Below, piece by piece: positions 58,026 to 64,000 of a DNA stretch of 64,000 bases; position 1 is the stretch's first letter; every line of letters starts with the position of its first letter. The stretch covers positions 1-64,000 of the forward strand of contig NZ_JAGGOW010000105.1 in assembly GCF_018614135.1 (NCBI RefSeq). Reading direction: 5' to 3'. Under the pieces are notes generated by a model that did no database searches, was not told the DNA's origin, and saw nothing but the letters and a program-made list of their open reading frames with translations. The DNA is from Streptomyces sp. ISL-66. GTDB lineage: Bacteria > Actinomycetota > Actinomycetes > Streptomycetales > Streptomycetaceae. The translations under genes were made by a program, and so were the position numbers.

Positions 58026-58997
58026 GTGACGATCACCTCTCCCCACCTCGGTAGCTCGGAGGCGTGGACCGACGCCAAGCTGCTGTTCGCGCTGGAAGAG
58101 GTGGTCGAGACCGAACTCAACCGCCATCTGAAGGTCACCAAAGACTGGATGCCCCACGAGTACGTCCCGTGGAGCGACGGCCGCAACTTCCCCGGCTTCT
58201 TCGAGGACGGCGAAGCCTGGGACCCTGCCCAGTCCAAGGTCACCGAGATCGGCAAGATCGCGCTCGTGGTGAACCTGCTGACCGAGGACAACCTCCCCAG
58301 CTACCACCACGAGATCGCGTCCCTTTTCGGCCGCAACGGCGCCTGGGGCACCTGGGTGCACCGCTGGACCGCCGAGGAGGGCCGCCACGGCATCGTGATG
58401 CGCGACTACCTGCTGGCCTCGCGCGCCGTGGACCCGGACAAGCTGGAAGCATTCCGGATGCAGCACATGTCGGAGGGTTTCGAGTCCGACAACCGCCACT
58501 CGATGCTCCACTCCGTGGCGTACGTGGCCTTCCAGGAGCTCGCGACCCGCATCTCGCACCGCAACACCGGCCACCAGTCCGGTGACCCCGTCTGCGACCG
58601 CATGCTCGCCCGCATCGCGCAGGACGAGAACCTGCACATGGTCTTCTACCGCAACCTCCTGGGCGCCGCCTTCGAGCTGGCCCCGGACCTGACGATGAAG
58701 GCCGTGCGGGACGTCGTGGTCGACTTCCGGATGCCCGGACACGGCATGCCCGGCTTCGAGCGGATGGCCGCGCAGATGGCGATCGGCGGGGTCTACAACC
58801 TGCGGATCCACCACGACGACGTACTGAGTCCCGTGATCCGCTTCCTGAAGATCATGGACATCGACGGTCTCGGCCCGGAGGGCCAGAAGGCCCAGGAGGA
58901 GCTCGGACTCTTCATGAACGGCCTGGACGCCGAGGCCCGCAAGTTCGACGAGCGCCTGGCCGCCCGAGCCGCGCGCATCGCGGCTCGCAAGGCCTGA
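58026..58997 (+). CDS. Acyl-ACP desaturase (di-iron, DesA-like)
   Basis: Soluble stearoyl-ACP-desaturase-like enzyme of 323 residues that inserts a double bond into an acyl-ACP or acyl-CoA chain. Di-iron ligands are visible as the helix motif WTAEEGRH (ExxH) and a second one in RIAQDENLH (ExxH), with further carboxylates earlier. The GTG at 58026 (VTITSPHLG) follows CAGGAG. Control by a dedicated repressor is likely from the adjacent palindromes; product desaturation would adjust membrane fluidity. Confidence 0.93.
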   Translation: MTITSPHLGSSEAWTDAKLLFALEEVVETELNRHLKVTKDWMPHEYVPWSDGRNFPGFFEDGEAWDPAQSKVTEIGKIALVVNLLTEDNLPSYHHEIASLFGRNGAWGTWVHRWTAEEGRHGIVMRDYLLASRAVDPDKLEAFRMQHMSEGFESDNRHSMLHSVAYVAFQELATRISHRNTGHQSGDPVCDRMLARIAQDENLHMVFYRNLLGAAFELAPDLTMKAVRDVVVDFRMPGHGMPGFERMAAQMAIGGVYNLRIHHDDVLSPVIRFLKIMDIDGLGPEGQKAQEELGLFMNGLDAEARKFDERLAARAARIAARKA

Positions 58998-58999
58998 CG

Positions 59000-59160
59000 G
59001 CCGGAGGGCCGAAGGGCCGGGCGGCCGGAGAGCCGGGCGGGCGGAGAGCCGGGCGGGCGGAGGGCCGAAGGGCCGGGCGGGCGGCCAGACGGCCTGACAG
59101 CCGGGCGCAGACCGAGGCGGCAGACCGAGGCCGCAGACCGCTAGCGGTTCCGGGGCTGAC
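59000..59160. repeat. G/C-rich repetitive spacer after the desaturase gene
   Basis: Irregular repeats of GGGCGGGCGGAG and GGGCCGAAGGGCCGG, followed by three CAGACCGAGGC-like units (about 59107-59139). No gene is supported here. It may act as a terminator region but shows no single dominant hairpin. Confidence 0.6.
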
Positions 59161-59195
59161 CGGTTTCCGCTCCCTCGCCCGAGTGACGACGATTG

Positions 59196-59222
59196 CCCTG
59201 GCAGAGCCCCGCTCTGCCAGGG
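59196..59222 (+). promoter_or_regulatory. Hairpin overlapping the ribosome-binding site of the T7SS-like cassette
   Basis: Perfect 12-base stem CCCTGGCAGAGC (59196-59207) and its complement (59211-59222), CCC loop, then TTTCGCG. The second arm ends in AGGG, the only plausible ribosome-binding site for the ATG at 59232. It may be a terminator for upstream transcription or a translation-masking structure. Confidence 0.55.
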
Positions 59223-59231
59223 TTTCGCGTC

Positions 59232-59534
59232 ATGACGTCGCTCGAGGTCGAGATCGACCAGCTGACCCGCCTCACCAACGCCCTGGACACCTCCCTGACC
59301 ACCCTGCGGGAGGCCCGGCGGGCACTGGACCACGTACGGGCCGACGAGCTCGGCACGGCGGACCTCGACGCGGCGTGCGACGGGTTCCAGGAAAGATGGG
59401 GCCACGGCACCAAGGAACTCGCCAAGCGGATCAAGACCGTACGCGAGGGCGTGCGCCGTAGCGCCGCCGAGTACGCGGAGCTCGAAGAGGCCATCCGCGC
59501 GGCCTTCCGCCAGGCGGCGGCCCCCCATGAGTGA
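59232..59534 (+). CDS. Small helical protein, partner of the WXG-domain protein
   Basis: Protein of 100 residues, nearly all helix, with heptad-like pattern (LEVEIDQLTRLTNALDTSLTTL taken in parts, and VRADELGTADLDAACDGFQERW). It resembles the small partner proteins that precede WXG100/LXG toxins in type VII secretion loci. The ATG at 59232 sits right behind the hairpin. The stop overlaps the next gene by eight bases. It may be a chaperone/adaptor, not proven. Confidence 0.75.
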   Translation: MTSLEVEIDQLTRLTNALDTSLTTLREARRALDHVRADELGTADLDAACDGFQERWGHGTKELAKRIKTVREGVRRSAAEYAELEEAIRAAFRQAAAPHE

Positions 59535-60657
59535 CTCCCCCGCCCTCGGCTTCGACCCGGCCCCGGGAAACCCGGTCGCCGTCCAGGCCCTGGCCAAGAA
59601 GCTCCATTCCTCGGCGAGCTCCCTCGGGGAGACCTGCCGCGTCATCGACGCCTTGGTCTCCCACAGCTCTGCCTGGCAGGGCGAGGCCGCCACCGCGTTC
59701 CGCGCATCGCTCTCGCAGGACCTGCCCCGCAACCTCCGCGCGGCCCACACCTCCCTCTCGGAGGCGGCCCGCCGGCTGACCGGCTGGCACGACACCCTGG
59801 TCTCCCACCGCACCCTGGCCGCGCGCTACGCCTCCCAGGCCGCCGCGTCCACGACGCAGGAGGCCCTCTCCGACGCGCGCCGCCTGGCGCACGAACTCGC
59901 CTCGGAACACGCGGCGGCGGCCCGCGCCGTGGCGAAGACCCTGACGACGACGGCGCAGCGGCTGGCGCCGAAGGAGCCGGGGATCCTGGAGTCGATCTGG
60001 AACAAGATCGTCGACGACCCGGCGGACGCGCTGTCGAACGCTTCGGCGATCTTGGGGGCGGCCGGCGCCCTCGTGGGCGCCTTCTTCCCGCCGGCCGGTC
60101 TGGCGGTGATGCTCGTGGCGGGAGGGCTCTCTTTGGCCGCCCTCACGATGCACCTCGCGGACCCCAAATTTCGCAAACCCTTGATGGACGGCTTCGCGAA
60201 GGGCAACTTCGACGCCGGCTTCTGGAAGAACGGCGTGACCCTGCTCGGGGACAGCCTGGGCGTCATCCCCGGCGTGGCCACGGCCGCCGCAGGCGCGAAG
60301 GCCGGTACCACCGCGGCGCGCGCGGCCATGGCTGTTCCGGAGGCGAGCGCCCTGGCAGGCCTTTCGCCAGGGGCCCGATCCTTCGCCGGCACTGCGTGGT
60401 CGACGGGCCTGGAGCTCCAAACGGTCGACAACCCCATCACCACATGGGCCCTGCGGTCAGCTGACCCAGGGGTCAAGAGGGTCGTGGGAGTGGCCATTCC
60501 GGCTACCGGAGGTGCGACCGCGTTGGGCGGCTATCTGTCAGACAATGAATCCCTGGACCAAGCTTCGACGGCTGTGGACGGCACGCGCGGCGTGTTGGAC
60601 GAAGCGCCGGCCGCTGCCGGAAAGACCATCCATGCCTGGTCATTGATGAGGCCTTGA
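59527..60657 (+). CDS. Putative type VII-secreted protein with WXG domain and hydrophobic middle
   Basis: Protein of 376 residues. The N-terminal helical hairpin carries the WxG-type turn (SAWQGEAATAFRASL), as in ESX/T7SS substrates. Next come a long helical region (to about 150), a Gly/Ala-rich hydrophobic segment (ILGAAGALVGAFFPPAGLAVMLVAGG, in pieces; about 175-205) and an Ala/Gly-rich C-terminal part. No known toxin motif is recognised. It is translationally linked to both neighbours. Candidate effector or structural substrate, though no secretion machinery is in this window. Confidence 0.78.
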   Translation: MSDSPALGFDPAPGNPVAVQALAKKLHSSASSLGETCRVIDALVSHSSAWQGEAATAFRASLSQDLPRNLRAAHTSLSEAARRLTGWHDTLVSHRTLAARYASQAAASTTQEALSDARRLAHELASEHAAAARAVAKTLTTTAQRLAPKEPGILESIWNKIVDDPADALSNASAILGAAGALVGAFFPPAGLAVMLVAGGLSLAALTMHLADPKFRKPLMDGFAKGNFDAGFWKNGVTLLGDSLGVIPGVATAAAGAKAGTTAARAAMAVPEASALAGLSPGARSFAGTAWSTGLELQTVDNPITTWALRSADPGVKRVVGVAIPATGGATALGGYLSDNESLDQASTAVDGTRGVLDEAPAAAGKTIHAWSLMRP

Positions 60658-61274
60658 TGAACGACATCGGCATTCCGCCCCTCTGGTTCCGCCTGCCACC
60701 GGGCTTCCACGACATCGCTCCCAGCGACCGGTCGGCCCTGGATGCCGTCGCCGACGCCCTGGGAAGCCCTGAAGCCGGGCAGCAGCTCACGCAGTTGATG
60801 GATCACCTGGACCAGCTTGCCGAGCACCACGTCGTGCGGACCTCCATCGGCCTGCACCCGGAGGGCCCCGCCGGCCTGTGCACCTCGCTCTTCGCACTGA
60901 CCGTCCGCCGCGCCGCCGACACGAACCCACGGGTCACAGTGGCCCGGACCTCCCTGGCCATTGCCCGATCCGCTTTGTGGACCAGCTCGACACGCCGGTT
61001 CATCGAACTGCCCTCGGCGCTCCCGTGTTCGCTCGTCGCAGGGATCATTTCCTCGCCGACAAGCGCCCAAGGTCTCTTTCAGGCCAGAGTCAGCATGGCG
61101 CACCCGGCCGGACGGCACGTCCTGGTGCTCGACTTGACGAGCACATCAGTCGAACACGGTGACGCGTACACCGACATCATCGAGGCGATCGCCCACACCG
61201 TGAGCTTCTCGGACCCCGAACCCCGTCCTAGCGGCGGACCGAACACGTCACGCATCCTGGAGCTGCTCCTGTGA
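60657..61274 (+). CDS. Hypothetical protein of the T7SS-like cassette
   Basis: Protein of 205 residues with no recognisable catalytic motif. An N-terminal PPLWFRLPPGFHDI segment and mixed alpha/beta pattern are seen; ESX loci often carry similar unrelated accessory proteins. The ATG at 60657 overlaps the stop of the WXG protein by one base (TGATG). It is coupled to the next gene by a GTGA overlap. It could be an accessory, chaperone or immunity protein. Confidence 0.72.
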   Translation: MNDIGIPPLWFRLPPGFHDIAPSDRSALDAVADALGSPEAGQQLTQLMDHLDQLAEHHVVRTSIGLHPEGPAGLCTSLFALTVRRAADTNPRVTVARTSLAIARSALWTSSTRRFIELPSALPCSLVAGIISSPTSAQGLFQARVSMAHPAGRHVLVLDLTSTSVEHGDAYTDIIEAIAHTVSFSDPEPRPSGGPNTSRILELLL

Positions 61275-61852
61275 AAATCCTGCTGCTCGCCAAGGTTGCG
61301 TGGAACCATCCGCCGACGGTTCGCGGCTATGAGCGTCTCGTGCGCCGACGCGCGATCTGGCTCATCGGAATGGTCGCCGGGGTGGCAGTTGCAATGACCT
61401 GTCTCGGTCTCCATCTCACCCCGCCCGCGCTGCCGTTCATCGGATGTCTGTTCGCCATTTCGTTTCTTCCGGTGACCGTCATCATCTACGTCCGGCGAAA
61501 GCGCGTCGCCGCCGTACTGCAGGCGTATCCCTGGTGCGAGGTCTCAGCCCGGCACGATCCGCGGCGCGCGGCGATACTGTCGCTTTGCTTCCGAGGCGAA
61601 CTAACCCTCGTGTTCCGCATGTTCCCGCACCCGACCCGCCTCACGAGCGACGACTTTCCGGACCTGGTCTGGTTCGCGGGAGATCCTCGCTTCGGTGGAG
61701 TCGTATCCCCTGTCGGCGGCCATCGCCCTGTGCGGGTGGTGCCCGACACCAATACGGCCCCGGGCGCCACCGACGGCTGGATCGGCGGAGACGACGAGCT
61801 GGCTCGCAAGGTCGGGATCGTGCGGCGGAGCGGGAAGGCGACGCAGAGCTGA
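61271..61852 (+). CDS. Two-helix membrane protein of the T7SS-like cassette
   Basis: Protein of 193 residues. A basic N-terminal stretch precedes two hydrophobic helices (IWLIGMVAGVAVAMTCLGLHL and LPFIGCLFAISFLPVTVIIYV, each trimmed) and a soluble C-terminal domain. The GTG at 61271 overlaps the preceding stop. Membrane location and last-gene position fit an immunity or anchoring role, but this is inference. Confidence 0.72.
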   Translation: MKILLLAKVAWNHPPTVRGYERLVRRRAIWLIGMVAGVAVAMTCLGLHLTPPALPFIGCLFAISFLPVTVIIYVRRKRVAAVLQAYPWCEVSARHDPRRAAILSLCFRGELTLVFRMFPHPTRLTSDDFPDLVWFAGDPRFGGVVSPVGGHRPVRVVPDTNTAPGATDGWIGGDDELARKVGIVRRSGKATQS

Positions 61853-61859
61853 GCGGGCG

Positions 61860-62111
61860 TCAGGTGCGGCTGGAGCGCAGCGCCTGGCGTTCGGCTTCGG
61901 ACAGGCCGCCCCAGACGCCGAAGCGTTCGTCATTGGCCAAGGCGAACTCAAGGCAGGCCACCCGCCCTTCGCAGGCCCCGCACAGCCGCTTCGCATCGCG
62001 CAGCGAGGAGCCGGGCTCCGGGAAGAAGAAGCCCGGTCCCGTCTGGGCGCACAGGGCCAGTTCGTACCAGGCGGGGGCGGCTGAGGCGGCGGCGGTGGTG
62101 TTCATCGACAT
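61860..62111 (-). CDS. WhiB-like (Wbl) iron-sulfur transcription factor
   Basis: Wbl protein of 83 residues. The four cluster cysteines are visible (ALCAQ, then CGAC with CxxC spacing, and ACLEF), followed by the turn GVWGG and a basic tail ERQALRSSRT. It controls genes with a sigma factor partner in actinobacteria. The ATG at 62111 is used; one two codons later (62105) is equally good, and the longer frame to 62150 is less likely. The target genes are unknown. It sits convergent to the T7SS-like cassette, eight bases apart. Confidence 0.92.
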   Translation of the reverse strand: MSMNTTAAASAAPAWYELALCAQTGPGFFFPEPGSSLRDAKRLCGACEGRVACLEFALANDERFGVWGGLSEAERQALRSSRT

Positions 62112-62260
62112 GCGGCAGAGCCTCGCCGCCCGCGATGGACGTCCTATCAACGACTGATCAACACCCGTTCACGGCTCGTACAGGTCTCGCCGCGCGTCGC
62201 CTCCGACGTTCCGAGCATCGCACCCGCCACTGACACCGACGGCGGCCATCCCCGCAGAGT

Positions 62261-62276
62261 GAACGACCGTACGTTC
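62261..62276. promoter_or_regulatory. Inverted repeat upstream of the TetR gene
   Basis: GAACG (62261-62265) and CGTTC (62272-62276) with six bases between, ending 24 bases before the TetR start. A typical location for an autoregulatory TetR operator; also between two divergent genes, so it could control both. Confidence 0.55.
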
Positions 62277-62299
62277 GATGAGTTCGGTACGATGGATAC

Positions 62300-62974
62300 A
62301 TGGCAGACGGACGCGTGGAGCGCGGGAACCAGACGCGAAGGACGGTCCTCCAGCGGACGATGGACATCGCCTCGGTGGACGGTCTGGAGGGCCTGTCCCT
62401 AGGGAAGATCGCCACGGATCTGGGTCTGAGCAAGAGCGGAGTCTTCGCCCTCTTCGGCTCCAAGGAGGACCTGCAGCTCGCCACCGTGCGGGCCGCGCGG
62501 TCCGTCTTCATCCAGGAGGTGGTGCAGCCCGTACGGGACGAGCCCGCCGGGCTCGCCAAGGTGTGGCGGCTGTGCGAAAGCTGGCTCGGCTACTCCGGGC
62601 GCCGGGTCTTCCCCGGCGGCTGCTTCTTCTACTCCGTCTCCGCCGAGTTCGACTCGCGCCCCGGGCCCGTTCATGACGAGGTCGCCCAGATCCGTGGCGA
62701 CTGGACGCGTTACATCGAGCGACTGCTGGACGAAGCGCGGCTCGCGGGCGGATTCCGCGAGCAGGTGGACTCGACGGACGTGCAGCAGCTCGCCTTCGAG
62801 ATCACCGCGATGATGGAACTGGCCAACGCGCACTCCGTGCTGCACGGAGAGGCCGTGAACTACGAGCGGGCCGCCCGGGGCATCCTCGCCCGGCTGCGCG
62901 CGGCGACGGCCGCTCCGGAGGAACTCCCGGAGCGGCCTCCCGTCGACTTCACTGCCGGTCGGCCGTCGGCTTGA
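62300..62974 (+). CDS. TetR-family transcriptional regulator
   Basis: Regulator of 224 residues. The N-terminal helix-turn-helix is clear (TVLQRTMDIASVDGLEGLSL in family position, then KIATDLGLSKSGVFALFGSKEDL), followed by an all-helical ligand-binding domain (CFFYSVSAEFDSRPGPVHDE). Its target is probably the divergent wbl or the nearby MFS gene; an inverted repeat lies immediately upstream. The first codon at 62300 is an ATG in ATGGCAGACG. Confidence 0.9.
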   Translation: MADGRVERGNQTRRTVLQRTMDIASVDGLEGLSLGKIATDLGLSKSGVFALFGSKEDLQLATVRAARSVFIQEVVQPVRDEPAGLAKVWRLCESWLGYSGRRVFPGGCFFYSVSAEFDSRPGPVHDEVAQIRGDWTRYIERLLDEARLAGGFREQVDSTDVQQLAFEITAMMELANAHSVLHGEAVNYERAARGILARLRAATAAPEELPERPPVDFTAGRPSA

Positions 62975-63070
62975 CGGCCGGTTCGACTGACGGTCCACCC
63001 TGTCGTCGGCTCCCCCGCCGTCGACGAACGTGTCAGGTCTATTGAGGCCAGGCCAGTCGGGTCGGTGAGG

Positions 63071-64000
63071 TCAGGTCAGGTCAGTCCTGCCTTCAGCTGC
63101 CGTCCCGGTCCCGTGCCGCCCCGCGCCGAGCCATCGGCTTCCCGTTGTGCCCGGCCGCGCCTGGCCGCCGAGCCTCATCGAGCCGCCCGCGAACGCCGCG
63201 CCCAGCGCGGTCAGTGCGACGAGCAGGAAGACCCCGCGCCAGTGGTCCCCGGCGCCGGCGCCCGTAAGCAGGGCAGCCGTCGCAGCGACCCCGAGCGCGC
63301 CGCCCAGCTGCCGGGCCGTCATCAGCAGGCCCGTACCGGCGGCGAACCGCTGCGGCGGCAGTCCGGCCGAGGCCGCCGTCGACAGGGCGGTGACGACCAT
63401 CCCGATGCCGAGGCCGCCGAGGAGTCCGGCCGGCAGGAAGATCTGGGCGTACGAGGCCGAGTCCTCGACCCAGCCCCACAGCAGCACGGCGTTGGCGGCG
63501 AAGAGCAGAGATCCGACGGTCACGGCCGCCCAATGCAGGCGGGCGGGGACCCGGCGGCCGACGACGAGCGCGCCGGCCATGGCGAGGACGGCTCCGGGGG
63601 TGACGCCGAAGCCGGCTTGCAGGACCGAGTAGTCCCAGCGGTCGATCAGGTACGAGGGTCCGGTCAGCAGCCAGGCGTACATGGCGGCCCCGAAGAGCAG
63701 TGCGCCGATGTTGGCGCGGGCGAAGAGCGGGTCGCGCCAGAGGTCCCGGTCCACGGCCGGGGCGGGATGGCTGCGCGAGCGGCGCAGCGCGAGGGCGCTC
63801 GACAGGGCGCCGCCGATGAGGAGGCCGAGTACCTTCGGGTCGGCCCAGCCCCATTCCGCGCCTTGGGAGAGGCCGGTGACCACCCCTCCGATACCGAGGG
63901 CGAGGGCGACCGTACCGACGGGGTCGGGCAGCCGTCGGCCGGTCGGCGCCTCCCGGGGGATGGTGCGGGCGGCGGCCCAGCAGAGCGCCAGGCCGAGTGG
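63071..64000 (-). CDS. MFS transporter, C-terminal part (5' end beyond window)
   Basis: C-terminal 309 residues of a major facilitator, probably of the drug:H+ antiporter-2 (14-helix) type, with helices such as VTGLSQGAEWGWADPKVLGLL, AAMYAWLLTGPSYLIDRW and PAGLLGGLGIGMVVTALSTAA, each trimmed. The frame is open to the last base of the window, so the N-terminal half is missing. The C-terminus is Arg/Gly-rich. It may be controlled by the nearby TetR regulator, but no operator link is proven. Confidence 0.88.
   Translation of the reverse strand, partial: PLGLALCWAAARTIPREAPTGRRLPDPVGTVALALGIGGVVTGLSQGAEWGWADPKVLGLLIGGALSSALALRRSRSHPAPAVDRDLWRDPLFARANIGALLFGAAMYAWLLTGPSYLIDRWDYSVLQAGFGVTPGAVLAMAGALVVGRRVPARLHWAAVTVGSLLFAANAVLLWGWVEDSASYAQIFLPAGLLGGLGIGMVVTALSTAASAGLPPQRFAAGTGLLMTARQLGGALGVAATAALLTGAGAGDHWRGVFLLVALTALGAAFAGGSMRLGGQARPGTTGSRWLGAGRHGTGTAAEGRTDLT

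Overview
The window looks like chromosomal DNA of a Streptomyces or very close relative. GC is very high with strong third-position bias, GTG and TTG starts are common, and 1-4 base stop/start overlaps are frequent. Typical Streptomyces families are present: SsgA-like, WhiB-like, MAB_1171c-like, SCO6745-like, two ABC-F proteins and F420/LLM enzymes. No phage, IS element, rRNA, tRNA or CRISPR array was seen. The left edge cuts a metallo-beta-lactamase-fold gene and the right edge cuts an MFS transporter.

Layout. 1-4.6 kb: cell-envelope and hydrolase genes, including a LysM/M23 peptidase behind a recognisable c-di-AMP (ydaO) riboswitch. 4.6-14.6 kb: a minus-strand hopanoid operon, in transcription order hpnC, hpnD, hpnE, polyprenyl synthase, shc, hpnG, hpnH, hpnO. 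It runs from farnesyl-PP through squalene and hopene to adenosylhopane and aminobacteriohopanetriol. 14.9-21.9 kb: a second minus-strand operon, largely uncharacterised as a system. It encodes a DUF5941/CDP-alcohol phosphotransferase, a LicC-like nucleotidyltransferase, a glycerol-1-phosphate-dehydrogenase-like enzyme, a second CDP-alcohol phosphotransferase with an altered active-site motif, a family 2 glycosyltransferase and a TagGH/Wzm-Wzt-type ABC exporter. I read it as a pathway that makes, transfers and exports a polyol-phosphate conjugate (teichoic-acid-like polymer or phosphoglycolipid), possibly with archaeal-type G1P stereochemistry. Isopentenyl-diphosphate isomerase (idi) is divergent from it at 22.5 kb.

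23-41 kb is mostly core Streptomyces genes: an anti-sigma-type ATPase, HdeD-like membrane protein, enoyl-CoA hydratase, DJ-1 family protein, SLC13/ArsB-like permease, ABC-F, SDR, an ImmA/IrrE plus MAB_1171c pair, Tex, M1 aminopeptidase, MpaB-like oxygenase, sphingomyelinase and an XRE regulator. 41-52 kb is acyl-CoA metabolism: fadD divergent from a MerR regulator, then a five-gene minus-strand set (alpha-methylacyl-CoA racemase, LLM oxidoreductase, acyl-CoA dehydrogenase, thiolase, FadB-like protein) consistent with breakdown of methyl-branched or long acyl chains.

52-64 kb holds a trans-acting enoyl reductase-like protein, endonuclease V, an SsgA-like protein, a second ABC-F protein with a structured leader, an acyl-ACP desaturase behind a strong multi-palindrome operator, a four-gene WXG/type-VII-secretion-like cassette of somewhat lower GC, a WhiB-like/TetR divergent pair and the MFS fragment. 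Functions are inferred from motifs and context read by eye. Start codons were chosen from ribosome-binding sites and family N-termini and may differ from automated calls.
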